Source: JBBRCE01 sp038205115
GTDB taxonomy: Bacteria; Planctomycetota; Planctomycetia; Pirellulales; JBBRCE01
NCBI GenBank assembly: GCA_038205115.1
Contig: JBBRCE010000012.1
Location: forward strand, 43,647 to 107,646
Length of the DNA: 64,000 nucleotides
Direction of reading: 5' to 3'
Position numbers and translations under genes: made by a program. This document shows positions 45,119 to 54,410 of the stretch, piece after piece. Under the pieces are notes generated by a model. That model had not been told where the DNA came from and searched no databases. It saw nothing but the letters and a program-made list of their open reading frames with translations. Positions within the stretch are counted from its first letter, which is position 1; every line of letters starts with the position of its first letter.

Positions 45119-46186
45119 TTACTGAACGGGCGGAGCTTCCGCCGGCCGCTCGATAATTTCCGCCACCCCACGCTTGCCGCTGGGGCCGGGCGCTTTCCAA
45201 TTCGGCCGCGGGACGCCGGACTGTTCGTCGAGTTCCACCACCACGGTGTCCCAAGCCGCCAGACCGCGCTGGTCGAGTTGCAATCGCAACGCCCAGCCGG
45301 TGCGCGTGGCCACGGTATCGAAACCATTGAAGACAAAATTGCCGAGGCTATAGACGATCAAATGGCCTTTATAATACTCCGCGCCTTGGGTGACGTGCGG
45401 GTGCGCGCCGACCACGACATCGGCGCCGGCATCAATCATTTTGCGTGCCAGGGCTTTTTGCCGATCATTGGCCGGTTCTTCCTCCCAGCCCCAGTGCATA
45501 AACGGAATCACCAGATCGGCTTTGTATTTCTCGCGCGCGGCTTTGATGTCGGCCAGCACGACGTCGTCTTTTTCGCTCCAGGCCACGCCCGGTAGATTCT
45601 CTTCGGCCTGAAACGACCGCAGCAGCACTTCGCAATAGCCGAGCATGGCAATCTTCAATCCGCCACGCTGGACGATCCACGGTTTGTGGGCGTCGGCCTT
45701 GTTGCGTCCGCCGCCGAAGTACGGCACGCCGGCAGTTTCGAAAAGTTCGCACTGCCGCACCAGTGCCGACTTGCCAAAATCGCAGGAATGATTGTTGGCC
45801 ACGGTCAAGCCGCTGAAGTGCTGTTTCAACAGTGGAATGCAGCGGGGATGAGCCATGAAGTTATACGGCTTTCTGACCCGCTCGCCGCGCTCGGCCACCA
45901 CGCACTCCAAGTTGCCAATGGCCACGTCCGACTGCTTCAGGAGTTTGGCAAAATGCTCGAACGGATCCTTGCCCTGCGCGATCAACTTGCCGGTTGCTTC
46001 ATCTTGGGCCAGCATGATGTCGCCCACCAGGATCATTCGCAGTGGACGTGACGCGGCGTCGGTCGCTGGTTTGGCGTCTGCAGGACTGGTGTCCGCGGCA
46101 ACAGGTGCGTCCGCGGCGTGCGACGCGGCAGCGACGAGAACGAGTCCCAACAGTAGGAAAACGCGAGCAGTCTGTGGCATCGGCAT
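45119..46186 (-). CDS. CapA family (poly-gamma-glutamate-type) protein, metallophosphatase fold
   Basis: A 355-residue exported protein. The signal peptide is MPMPQTARVFLLLGLVLVAAASHA. The CapA/PGA_cap domain covers about residues 45-300, with LVGDIMLAQ, NLECVV, NNHSCDFG, MHWGWEEEP and GAHPHVTQG. The conserved Asp, Asn and His residues are those of a calcineurin-like fold. Members are linked to capsular poly-gamma-glutamate, but many stand-alone copies have unknown roles. The ATG at 46186 has GAGG six bases upstream. The other capB/capC genes are not adjacent, so a capsule role is not supported here. Confidence 0.85.
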   Translation of the reverse strand: MPMPQTARVFLLLGLVLVAAASHAADAPVAADTSPADAKPATDAASRPLRMILVGDIMLAQDEATGKLIAQGKDPFEHFAKLLKQSDVAIGNLECVVAERGERVRKPYNFMAHPRCIPLLKQHFSGLTVANNHSCDFGKSALVRQCELFETAGVPYFGGGRNKADAHKPWIVQRGGLKIAMLGYCEVLLRSFQAEENLPGVAWSEKDDVVLADIKAAREKYKADLVIPFMHWGWEEEPANDRQKALARKMIDAGADVVVGAHPHVTQGAEYYKGHLIVYSLGNFVFNGFDTVATRTGWALRLQLDQRGLAAWDTVVVELDEQSGVPRPNWKAPGPSGKRGVAEIIERPAEAPPVQ

Positions 46187-46377
46187 CGGCAACCTCACCG
46201 GATAGCAAACTTGGCAAAACCGGGAAACGGCTCGCGGGGAGAAGCGAACTGAGATGCTCAAAATGATGGAATCCAAGCCGGCCGTCAAGATCGCCGTCAG
46301 AATCGGCACAATCGTCGGCCGCAAGCGGGGCAATTGCCGCGCTGTTCTGGCAACGCGATCAGGAGACAGCAAGTTTT

Positions 46378-46406
46378 TTCGCAAAATGCCTAGGCGTGTG
46401 TAGAAT
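46378..46406 (+). promoter_or_regulatory. Possible promoter of the GH5 gene
   Basis: TTCGCA (46378-46383), a 17-base spacer and TAGAAT (46401-46406) fit a weak sigma-70 pattern. Transcription would start near 46413, just before two hairpins. Confidence 0.35.
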
Positions 46407-46411
46407 AGATG

Positions 46412-46466
46412 GCAGGGTGGACCTGCATGCAAATGCTTAACCTGGAGGCGTGGACGCCCCCTTTTT
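46412..46466 (+). promoter_or_regulatory. Structured 5' leader with an attenuator-like hairpin
   Basis: GCAGG (46412-46416) pairs with CCTGC (46422-46426). A second hairpin, GGCG/CGCC (46447-46458) with flanking GG/CC, is followed at once by five T residues (46462-46466). The GH5 ribosome binding site, GGAG, begins three bases later. This resembles a terminator placed in a leader, but no ligand-binding class is recognised. Confidence 0.4.
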
Positions 46467-46481
46467 GCGGAGCTTGTATTG

Positions 46482-47735
46482 ATGCGGAACTTTTTGAGTC
46501 GCTCGCAACTCGGTGCCCTGGCGGCGATTTGCTGGCTGTTGGCGGTTTCACCGTGCAGACTGCTGGCCGCCGATGCCGTGGGCTCGTTTCCGCCGTTACC
46601 GCCGCTGCGAATTCAGGGCACCAACCTCACCGCGCTTGGCCAGCCGATTGCGCTGCGCGGCGTGAATCTCGGCGGCTGGCTGGCGCTGGATCCAAATTTT
46701 TGCGGATTTGATTTTCCGGACGAAAAGTCGCTGTGGAGCAGCCTGACCACCCGGCTAGGCGATGCCAAAGCCCGCGCCATTCGCGAGGCCTTTCGGACCG
46801 CTTGGATTGGCCCGCAAGATTTGAAACGCATCAAAGATTTCGGCTTCAACCATGTTCGCGTACCGTTTTACTACGGGCTGATCGAAGACGATGCAAAACC
46901 CGGCGAATATCGCGAAGATGGCCTGAAGTGGCTCGATAGCGCCGTCGAATGGTCGGAAAAGAACGGACTGTACTGCGTCTTGGACCTACACGGCGCGCCA
47001 GGCGGCCAGAACAAGGAAGTCCACAGCGGCGAAAAAAATCGCAACGCGCTGTGGAGCGACGTCGCCATGCAAAAGCGCACGATGGACATCTGGAAAGCGC
47101 TGGCCAAACGCTACAAGGGTCGCCCGAGCATTGCCGCCTTTGACGTGCTCAACGAACCGTCCGGTGCCGCCAATGCCAAGCAATGCGTTAACGCGCAGGC
47201 CGAGATCGCCCATGCAATTCGCGCAATCGACCCGAGTCGCTTGGTGATCGTCGAAGATGGCAACCTAGGTATGAAAATTTTCCCGAAGTTGATGGGCAAA
47301 GACAAATACGGAATCATCTACAGCCAGCATCATTACCCCACCTTGGTCTCCGATAAACCGACGGTCGACGTCCATGAAGAATTTCTGAAAACCAAATTTC
47401 CCGCGTACGCGCTCGATCAGGTGCATTTCGATCAGCCGTTTTACGTGGGCGAATGGAATGTCATTCAAGAGACGGCCGGCGGCGGGCCGATGGTTCGCAG
47501 ACACGTCGAGGCCATGGATGCCCAAACGTGGTCGTGGGCGTTTTGGACTTACAAGCAAGCCAGCAAGACGCCCGTCCGCGAATGTTGGTCGATCGTCCGC
47601 AATGGCAAGCCGATCGACGTGCCCGATATGGAAAAAGATTCCGCCGAAGAAATCCTCGCCAAATTTCGGCAACTGCGGAGCGAAAATCTGGTCATGTACA
47701 AGCCAATTGAAGCGGCCTTCCTGCCCAAGCCGTAG
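46482..47735 (+). CDS. GH5 family glycoside hydrolase (cellulase-like)
   Basis: A 417-residue exported hydrolase. The signal peptide is about residues 1-31. The TIM barrel has GVNLGGW, HVRVPFYYG, DLHGAPGGQN, and the acid/base Glu225 in DVLNEPSG. Nucleophile Glu324 is in VGEWNV. The motif layout is that of GH5 endo-acting or exo-acting glucanases, but substrate cannot be read from the sequence. GGAG nine bases before the ATG at 46482 supports the start. A structured leader lies upstream. Confidence 0.88.
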   Translation: MRNFLSRSQLGALAAICWLLAVSPCRLLAADAVGSFPPLPPLRIQGTNLTALGQPIALRGVNLGGWLALDPNFCGFDFPDEKSLWSSLTTRLGDAKARAIREAFRTAWIGPQDLKRIKDFGFNHVRVPFYYGLIEDDAKPGEYREDGLKWLDSAVEWSEKNGLYCVLDLHGAPGGQNKEVHSGEKNRNALWSDVAMQKRTMDIWKALAKRYKGRPSIAAFDVLNEPSGAANAKQCVNAQAEIAHAIRAIDPSRLVIVEDGNLGMKIFPKLMGKDKYGIIYSQHHYPTLVSDKPTVDVHEEFLKTKFPAYALDQVHFDQPFYVGEWNVIQETAGGGPMVRRHVEAMDAQTWSWAFWTYKQASKTPVRECWSIVRNGKPIDVPDMEKDSAEEILAKFRQLRSENLVMYKPIEAAFLPKP

Positions 47736-47808
47736 CGGCGACTGTACATCACGCATCGAAATCTGGCTCGTGCGCGACAGCGCCGCCGGCAAGCCGCAAG
47801 AACTGTGT

Positions 47809-48144
47809 TTAAGACATGGTTAGTTGAAAGGCCGACTCGGCCAGTCGCGGTAGCTCTTCGATCATCTGAAAGCGATCCAGCGTTTCGATCCAAGGCAGTG
47901 CCGCTGCTCCTGCGGAATGCGAAAAATCCGCGTTGGTGGCCACAATCTGAAATTCGATGGCGACGCGGAACCACTGGCGGTTACGATCGATGGGCGTGGC
48001 TTCGTACGCTTTGAACAGCAGCGAACCACCGGGATGGTTTGTGAGCGGTTCGGCGTTTAATGCGCCAACTGCGGCTTGCATTTCGAACAGATCCTGCGCG
48101 GAAGCTTGGACCTGCATGACAAAGGTATTTTCGCGCTGACTCAT
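47809..48144 (-). CDS. Small hypothetical protein
   Basis: A 111-residue soluble protein with no signal or membrane segment. The sequence contains FVMQVQASAQDLFEMQAAVG, and later FRVAIEFQIVATNADF, which look like alternating strands and helices. I do not recognise a family. The ATG at 48144 is preceded by a G-rich, GAG-containing stretch and is preferred to an upstream start at 48243 that has no such site. It stands alone between the GH5 gene and the membrane protein gene. Confidence 0.55.
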   Translation of the reverse strand: MSQRENTFVMQVQASAQDLFEMQAAVGALNAEPLTNHPGGSLLFKAYEATPIDRNRQWFRVAIEFQIVATNADFSHSAGAAALPWIETLDRFQMIEELPRLAESAFQLTMS

Positions 48145-48476
48145 GGTCTCGCCCCCGGTCGTGAAGTCATTTCGACGACCGATTGAAGGCAACTTGCATG
48201 CCGCGTTAAAAACGCGAAAATCCTGATAACACCGCTCGGGCATTCAGGAGTTGCTGCATGTCGCCAAGGGCTTGCGGCAACTGACTTTATCGCAGCAGTT
48301 CTCGACGGCTCTTGGCGGATGGCTGTTCGTCAGCAGCGGAACAAACGCACCGATCCGAATAACCGTTGCCGACGCGCGGTTGCCTGGCCGCATCCAGGAG
48401 TGATTTCGACACACGGCCGTTGGATTACGGAACGAAGCGTGGCGTGGTTGCGCCGCGCTGCATCTAACGCGCAAGC
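48145..48476. other. Intergenic region, 332 bases
   Basis: This contains a short perfect hairpin, CGCGTT-AAA-AACGCG at 48202-48216, upstream of the 111-residue gene. It is not followed by a T-run on either strand. No promoter or gene can be supported. Confidence 0.4.
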
Positions 48477-49478
48477 TTATAATCCGGAGCGGCGCTGCTC
48501 GGCTTTGAGTCGGCGCATCCGTTTGCGCTCGGCTTTGCCGGCTTTACGTTCTTCGCTATCTTCGCCGTCGTCATCGTAATCATCGTCGTCGTGATCGGCG
48601 GCCTTGGATTGCGGCTTGCTCTCGGGTTTACCGTTGGGCTTGATCGGTGCGTGCGGTTGTAGGTCGGTGCGTTTGTCGGAGTGCGCGTCTTTGGTCCCGG
48701 AATCAATGCGTGTGCTGGCGCCGGTCTTCTCGTGCTTGTCAATCTTGGGCGTCGAGGACTTGGCGGCTTTGGTCTTGGCCGCCTTGGCAGGCAGCAAGCC
48801 TTCGGCATCCAACACCATGAAGCGCGCATACAGTGTCACGCCAACCAGCAGACTTAACTGCCCCATCATCTTGCAGCCTTGACGAACCAGCACGCTGACT
48901 TCCGGGTTGACGGGCAACCAGCCCATCTCGGCCACGGCGGCAGCAACCCAAAACGACATGGCCGCGATCAACAGTGTGCTCGTCGCGCGACTCTTGCGCG
49001 CATCGACCACAACTCGCGCGCCGACTGCCATGATCACCAGCCCGAGCGAGCCGAGCCAAATGGCGGCTGGCTTGAGGTTCAATGACCAGCCGCTGAGTTG
49101 GGTGACCACGTGCTGAAACGCCAGATGCAGATTGGCAGTGGCGCTCAAGCTCATGACGCTGGCGAGCAAGGCCATCCACAACCAAACGCGGTAGCGGCCT
49201 TGATAATCGTCGGGATGATGCTTGCGGACCGAATAAATCAGCCAGCAAACGGCAGCCGCCTTGGCCAACATCATGGTCGACAACCATACGGCAACGCTGC
49301 CGGAACTTTCTAGATCGAAGGCTGCCAAACGCGGTTCGGCCAGCGATGGCGCCCAGCGTGGCAGAAAATGGTGCAGCACCAGGCAAATTGCGATCAGCGC
49401 CAGGCCAAAAAGTCCGCCTAGGACAATTGGCAACGCCCGTCGTGGAACTAAATCCGTGACGCGGGATTGATGATTCAT
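48477..49478 (-). CDS. Multi-pass membrane protein with a charged tail
   Basis: A 333-residue protein with about six to seven hydrophobic helices (first: ALPIVLGGLFGLALIAICLVL). The C-terminal 95 residues are hydrophilic and disordered, with a Lys/Ser-rich part, an Asp-rich run (DHDDDDYDDDGEDSEE) and a basic end (KRMRRLKAEQRR). I do not recognise the family. The start at 49478 has GGAA nearby; an ATG 11 codons upstream at 49511 is possible. The acidic-basic tail could bind metals or nucleic acids, which is inference. Confidence 0.65.
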   Translation of the reverse strand: MNHQSRVTDLVPRRALPIVLGGLFGLALIAICLVLHHFLPRWAPSLAEPRLAAFDLESSGSVAVWLSTMMLAKAAAVCWLIYSVRKHHPDDYQGRYRVWLWMALLASVMSLSATANLHLAFQHVVTQLSGWSLNLKPAAIWLGSLGLVIMAVGARVVVDARKSRATSTLLIAAMSFWVAAAVAEMGWLPVNPEVSVLVRQGCKMMGQLSLLVGVTLYARFMVLDAEGLLPAKAAKTKAAKSSTPKIDKHEKTGASTRIDSGTKDAHSDKRTDLQPHAPIKPNGKPESKPQSKAADHDDDDYDDDGEDSEERKAGKAERKRMRRLKAEQRRSGL

Positions 49479-49804
49479 TTTCGCCAGTTCCGCCTTGGGC
49501 CGCAGAAACATCGCCCCGCGCTTCCATGCATCGGGTCTTATTTGAGATTCGGCATTTCGCTCGTTACGACTCTACCACTGGCTCGGAATGCCGGATAATT
49601 GCCGTGCTAGCCGCCGGCACGGTTTGCCCAACTTGGTTGGTCAACGGCAACCGACTCGTTCGTGGCGATTTCCGCGTCGCGCGCGCCGCAGCGCAGGCCA
49701 TCTGCTGGCGGCCCTTCCCAGGTGCCGCTAGCAAGCCTAAAATTCCGGCGTACGATATGCCACGTCGCCATATTCTGTTGGCCGTTGAATTCCGAGAACT
49801 CTGC
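49479..49804. other. Divergent intergenic region
   Basis: A 326-base gap (or 293 if the membrane protein starts at 49511). It must hold promoters for the membrane protein and the MBL hydrolase. I see nothing structured that I can support. Confidence 0.4.
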
Positions 49805-50455
49805 ATGCCTTTTTTGCCCATCGTTTCGCAGCCATTTGCTGAAAATTCGTACGTTGTCTGGCTGGATGGCCGGCAGGATTGTTTGATTGTCGATCCCGGA
49901 CTCGAACCAGAAAAAATTCTCGCGGCCATCGACGAGCAGCAGCTTGCGCCGGCGGCCATTTTGATCACGCACGGCCACAGCGACCACATCGCCGGCAACG
50001 GCGCCATGAAAGAGCGCTGGCCAGACTGCCCCTTGGTGATTGGCATCAACGAGGCCGATAAGCTGATCGATCCGCGCCGCAATCTCTCCGCGCAGTTCGG
50101 CTTTAATCTGGTCAGTCCGCCAGCCGACGTCTTGGTGCGCGACGGCGAAGTGTATTCGGCGGCCGGTTTCGACTGGGAAGTTCGCGAGATTCCCGGTCAC
50201 TCGTCGGGGCACGTAGTGTTCGTTGCCCGGCAACTCTCGCCCATTGTGGTGATTGGCGGAGATGTGTTATTCGCCGGCAGCGTGGGACGCACGGATTTTC
50301 CGGACGGCAGCTTCGAGCAACTGGCGGCCGGCATTCACGAAAAGCTGTTTACGCTGGCTGACGACACGATCGTGTTGCCCGGCCACGGCGAACCGACGAC
50401 CATCGGCCAGGAGCGAAAGTTCAATCCCTACGTGGGCGCGACAGCCATGCGCTAG
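49805..50455 (+). CDS. MBL-fold metallohydrolase, glyoxalase II-like
   Basis: A 216-residue cytoplasmic hydrolase. The zinc-binding motif HxHxDH is seen in ITHGHSDHIAGN. Further ligands are in IPGHSSGHVV and LPGHGEPTTIG, and DPGLE lies near the N-terminus. The layout matches YcbL/GloB-like thioester hydrolases, shorter than full glyoxalase II. The ATG at 49805 is followed by MPFLPIVSQPF, a typical start. The stop overlaps that of the converging glcF gene within CTAG. Confidence 0.85.
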   Translation: MPFLPIVSQPFAENSYVVWLDGRQDCLIVDPGLEPEKILAAIDEQQLAPAAILITHGHSDHIAGNGAMKERWPDCPLVIGINEADKLIDPRRNLSAQFGFNLVSPPADVLVRDGEVYSAAGFDWEVREIPGHSSGHVVFVARQLSPIVVIGGDVLFAGSVGRTDFPDGSFEQLAAGIHEKLFTLADDTIVLPGHGEPTTIGQERKFNPYVGATAMR

Positions 50456-51861
50456 CGATTCGCTTCGGCTTGATAACTGCGATCGAGGATATCCATTGGG
50501 TGAACGATATCCAATCGCTGGCCTTGCAGCCGTGCCTCGCGGCCAATTTGCAGCAGGCAGCCGGCGTTGGCGGTGATGACCGTGGTGGCCCCGGTGCTGA
50601 GAATATTGCGCATTTTGCGTTTGCTCAAGCGGTCGGCCATTTCGGGCTCGGTCAAATTGTAGGTGCCGGCGGCCCCGCAGCAGATTTCGGTTTCCGGCAG
50701 TTCTTTGAGCACTAGGCCCGGAATTTTCGCCAGCAGGCGGCGCGGGGCCTCGCGAATTTTTTGCGCGTGGCCCAAATGGCAGGCGTCGTGATAGGTGGCC
50801 GTGAGTTCCACACGACCTTTCGGCTCCACAAGTCCCAGTTCATCGAGAAACTCGTGAATGTCTTTGATCTGTCCGGCGAATTTTTCGCGCGCTGGCTGGA
50901 CCGCATCGTGCCAGTGATGGCCGTAATCTTTGAGCATTGCGCCGCAGCCAGCGACGTTGACCACCACCGCGTCGACGCCGGACAGGCTCAGCGCCTTCAT
51001 GTTTTGATCCGCCAATTCGCGGGCCGGTTCACTGGCGCCGGCGTGAAAATGAATGGCGCCGCAGCACGCCTGATCGCGCGGAACCAGCACTTCGCAACCG
51101 TTTTGCTGCAGCACACGCGCGGTCGCCCAGTTGGTGTGTCGGAACATCACGTCGCTGACGCAACCGCGGAACAAAGCCACTTTTGCGCGGCGCTTGCCAA
51201 TGGCTGGCAGCATCTCCGGCAAGGCCGGCAAACTTTTGGTCGGTGGCGGCAAGTTGCGAACCAACTGCCGCAATCGGCCGGGCAACAGGTTGAACAATCG
51301 CAGTTTTTCGGCCAACGTAAACAGCCCTAATCGCTGGGCAATGCGGGCGGGCAGCAGCGCCTTTTCCATCCGGTCCGGATAGGGAAACAACCCAAACAAA
51401 ATCCAACGATGAAACCAATCTTGGCTTTTGGGCGCCTCGCCGCTGGTCTGTTCCATGGCCACGCGAAATGGCTCGATCAACTTGCCGTACTGCACGCCCG
51501 AAGGGCAAGCCGTTTCGCAGGCGCGGCAATCGAGACAAAGTTCCAAATGCCGGCGAACTTCGTGATTCAACGCCAACCGACCATCGGTCACCGCGCGCAT
51601 TAAATAAATGCGACCCCGCGGACCATCGTTTTCGTTGCCTAACTCCAAGTACGTCGGACAAGCCGCGGTACACAAACCGCAATGCACGCAATCCAAAAAC
51701 CGTTGATAGTCGATTCCCGCGCCCGGATTAATGGTGGCCAGCTCGCGCGGCGGCGCTGGTGTCGGATGCGCGTCGGCTTGCCGCGAGTGCGCGCCCTCGG
51801 TGGGCAGCGCGTCGGGCAGCGGCTGGGGATCGACGAGATGGGTTTGTGCGTTGGTTGTCAT
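50452..51861 (-). CDS. glcF: Glycolate oxidase iron-sulfur subunit GlcF
   Basis: A 469-residue subunit with two [4Fe-4S] motifs, CVHCGLCTAACP and CLDCRACETACPSG. Two Cys-rich CCG domains follow: RDQACCGAIHFHAG and the pair YHDACHLGHA with EICCGAAGTYNL. GlcF passes electrons from the flavin subunits of glycolate dehydrogenase to the membrane. The N-terminal 40 residues are Pro-rich and variable. The ATG at 51861 is chosen over a TTG nine bases upstream. GlcE is just upstream on the same strand, 60 bases away. A GlcD gene is not in the window. Confidence 0.92.
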   Translation of the reverse strand: MTTNAQTHLVDPQPLPDALPTEGAHSRQADAHPTPAPPRELATINPGAGIDYQRFLDCVHCGLCTAACPTYLELGNENDGPRGRIYLMRAVTDGRLALNHEVRRHLELCLDCRACETACPSGVQYGKLIEPFRVAMEQTSGEAPKSQDWFHRWILFGLFPYPDRMEKALLPARIAQRLGLFTLAEKLRLFNLLPGRLRQLVRNLPPPTKSLPALPEMLPAIGKRRAKVALFRGCVSDVMFRHTNWATARVLQQNGCEVLVPRDQACCGAIHFHAGASEPARELADQNMKALSLSGVDAVVVNVAGCGAMLKDYGHHWHDAVQPAREKFAGQIKDIHEFLDELGLVEPKGRVELTATYHDACHLGHAQKIREAPRRLLAKIPGLVLKELPETEICCGAAGTYNLTEPEMADRLSKRKMRNILSTGATTVITANAGCLLQIGREARLQGQRLDIVHPMDILDRSYQAEANR

Positions 51862-51921
51862 ACGCGGCAATTCAGTGAGGCAAACGATGATTGACGTGGA
51901 ATAAGTCGCGACGGCAAGCCA

Positions 51922-53169
51922 TTAGGCCGAATAAACGAAGCGGCCCGGGTTGAGCAGGCCGCGGGGATCGAACTGTTTTTTGACCGCGTCCATCAGCGGC
52001 GTGGCGTCGCGAGCGCCGCCCCAAATGGCCTGGCGGGTGATTTCCGTCGACGTGGTGCTCAGTACGGTCAAATGTCCGCCTGCCCGTTCGGCCAGCGGTT
52101 GCATGCGGCCCACCAGCGCGCGCGACAAACCGGCGGTTGGTACTTCGCTCAGTCGAGCAATTACGATGCCATTTCCGGCATGCGACTGAATCGAACAGTT
52201 GGCGTCCAGCTCCCGCAATTGCCGGCAGAACTCGACCACGGCATGCGGCAGTAAACTGGCCTTAAGCACCAGTGGTCCGGGTTGCGTGGCGAAGTCAATC
52301 AACTGCCGCGCAAGCGGCAGATCGCGCTCGGCCACGATTTTCGCGGCGATAGGCGACAGCGGTTTGAGTTCGTCGGCCAACGTGCGGCCCATCCAATCGA
52401 CTTCGGCGACCGTGCCTTGCAGCGCCACGAGCAGGCAGGCCAGGCTGTCGACGGACGAAGTCTCGGTGCGCCAAGCCGGGCCGGCTATTAGCTCCACCGC
52501 GGCCGGCGTGGTTTTTGAAGCGGCCACGGCATCGAGCAATTGCGCCGCGACCGGCCAACTGTCGATCGGTAACATCAGCCACGAGCTACTCGGCGAGATC
52601 GGTTTGACTTTTAGCGTCACTTGCGCGATCACGCCCAGCGTTCCCAGCGAACCGGTCAGTAGTTTGCAAAAATCGTAGCCAGCCACGTTTTTAACCACGC
52701 GGCCGCCGCCCTTAAACGGAATGCCGCGGCCATCCACGGCGCTGATGCCAATTACGTAATCGCGCAGTGTGCCATGACCGTAGCGGCGCGGTCCGCTGGC
52801 GTTGGTGGCAATCGCGCCGCCGAGTGTGGCACGCTGCGGCGTGGCAATATCGACCGGCAGGCATTGGCCTTCGGTGGCCAGCGTGCCATTCAGTTCGGCC
52901 ACGGTAATGCCAGCTTCGACCGTAATGGTCATGTCGCGCGCCGGATAATCGATCACTTGCCGCAGATTTTCCAGCGACAAGCCGATGCCAGCGGTGCGCG
53001 CCGGCAGCCCGTAAGCCAAGCTGGTGGCCCCGCCAATCGGATAGATGGGCGTGGAACTTTGATAGGCTTGGCGGACGATCTCGGCCAACTCCGCCTGCGT
53101 ATGCGGCGCGCGGGTCTCCGACAGCGGCAAAATTTCGGCGGTAATACTCACGGAATGCGGTCTCAGCAT
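51922..53169 (-). CDS. glcE: Glycolate oxidase FAD-binding subunit GlcE
   Basis: A 415-residue FAD-binding protein of the PCMH/VAO fold. PIYPIGGATSLAYG and LGGAIATNASGPRRYGHGTLRD are the flavin-binding regions, and GGRVVKNVAGYDFCKLLTGSLG is a strong GlcE landmark. It is shorter than GlcD, and the C-terminal domain is reduced, as in GlcE. It should work with GlcF, encoded 60 bases downstream, and with GlcD. The M50 peptidase gene diverges from it with a 153-base gap. Confidence 0.92.
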   Translation of the reverse strand: MLRPHSVSITAEILPLSETRAPHTQAELAEIVRQAYQSSTPIYPIGGATSLAYGLPARTAGIGLSLENLRQVIDYPARDMTITVEAGITVAELNGTLATEGQCLPVDIATPQRATLGGAIATNASGPRRYGHGTLRDYVIGISAVDGRGIPFKGGGRVVKNVAGYDFCKLLTGSLGTLGVIAQVTLKVKPISPSSSWLMLPIDSWPVAAQLLDAVAASKTTPAAVELIAGPAWRTETSSVDSLACLLVALQGTVAEVDWMGRTLADELKPLSPIAAKIVAERDLPLARQLIDFATQPGPLVLKASLLPHAVVEFCRQLRELDANCSIQSHAGNGIVIARLSEVPTAGLSRALVGRMQPLAERAGGHLTVLSTTSTEITRQAIWGGARDATPLMDAVKKQFDPRGLLNPGRFVYSA

Positions 53170-53322
53170 GTGTGTCGAACTGTCAGTAGCCTAACCCGAA
53201 ACGGCCATCCGGCAAAGCGGGTAGCGGAAAATGCCAGTTGTGACGGCAAAACGGCCCGCGCGAACCGCCGCCTTGCGGCAAACGACCTCGTCACTGCTCG
53301 CCGGTCTGGTTATGCTAGAAGG

Positions 53323-54366
53323 ATGAGCCACCTGACGAGCGACCCGCAGCCTGCGTCCGCACATCTTCCGCAAGTCGGTCAGATTCCGGTTGCCGAAGTC
53401 CTCTCGGAGCCCGATCCGGACGACGCGCTCACGCTCGCAGTGCCGCAATACCTGGACGAGGCGCAACTGCATTCGCCGCGCCGCCGCCTGCGAACGCCTG
53501 TCCTGCTCTTTCTGACCACCTGCTGCACCACGTACGCGGCCGGAGCCATCAATTGGTCGTATCTGGGGTTGATGGCGTTCGACTCGCAAATGCTGCAGCA
53601 GTTAATTCATGGCTGGCGCACCGGGCTAGCGTACATGTTTTCAGTGCTGTCGGTCTTAATGGCGCACGAAATGGGCCATTACCTGATGATGCGCCGCTAC
53701 GGCGTGCTGTCGAGCTATCCGCTGTTTATCCCCGTGCCGCAGACGCTGAGCGGTACGATGGGCGCGGTGATCGTCATGGACGGCACGGGCCGCGGCACGC
53801 GGGCAGATCGTAAGCAACTGTTCGATATTGGCATCGCCGGACCTTTGGCTGGGCTGGTCGTGACCATTCCGCTGATCATCGCCGGGCTGACGATGGCGCC
53901 GGTCGTCGAAAAAGTCGTGCAGCAACCGACTTCGGCCAATGCGGACGAAATGCATTTCGGCGATCCGCTGCTTGTGAAGCTGCTGATTCCGGTGCTCCGC
54001 CCCGAACTCAAGCTTAACCAGGAACTGGGCGTCAATGCCTTGTATATGGCCGGCTGGGTGGGGCTGCTGATTACCGGGCTGAACATGCTACCGATCAGTC
54101 AACTCGACGGCGGGCATGTGGCGTTTGCCGTGTTTGGCCGCGGATCGCGCTGGATTTCGCGCGGCATGCTGCTGACCGCGCTGTTGTTTATCATCTTCGC
54201 CGAACAATACAATTGGACGGTGATGATGGTGTTGGTGGTGCTGATGGGCATCCAACATCCGCCCACCGCCGACGATCAGGCGTACATGAGTCCGGCCCGA
54301 CGAATCTTGGGCGCGGCCTCCTTGGCGATTCCGATCTTCTGCTTTACGCCGTATCCTTTGTATTGA
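53323..54366 (+). CDS. Site-2 protease-like M50 peptidase
   Basis: A 347-residue integral membrane metalloprotease. HEMGH in VLMAHEMGHYLMM supplies two zinc ligands and the catalytic Glu, and the third ligand is the Asp in NMLPISQLDGGHVAF. About six hydrophobic helices are present. Such enzymes cut transmembrane segments of regulators such as anti-sigma factors, but no such target is adjacent. No PDZ domain is visible, so it belongs to the simple group rather than RseP. The ATG at 53323 follows AGAAGG closely. Confidence 0.88.
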   Translation: MSHLTSDPQPASAHLPQVGQIPVAEVLSEPDPDDALTLAVPQYLDEAQLHSPRRRLRTPVLLFLTTCCTTYAAGAINWSYLGLMAFDSQMLQQLIHGWRTGLAYMFSVLSVLMAHEMGHYLMMRRYGVLSSYPLFIPVPQTLSGTMGAVIVMDGTGRGTRADRKQLFDIGIAGPLAGLVVTIPLIIAGLTMAPVVEKVVQQPTSANADEMHFGDPLLVKLLIPVLRPELKLNQELGVNALYMAGWVGLLITGLNMLPISQLDGGHVAFAVFGRGSRWISRGMLLTALLFIIFAEQYNWTVMMVLVVLMGIQHPPTADDQAYMSPARRILGAASLAIPIFCFTPYPLY

Positions 54367-54410
54367 AGGTTGCGGATGAATTCGAACAATGCCGCCAGTG
54401 AGTCGCAGAT

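Noticed and set aside
45119..46186. Capsule biosynthesis cluster around the CapA-like gene
   Set aside because: CapB and CapC homologues are absent, so a poly-gamma-glutamate capsule role cannot be supported from this window.
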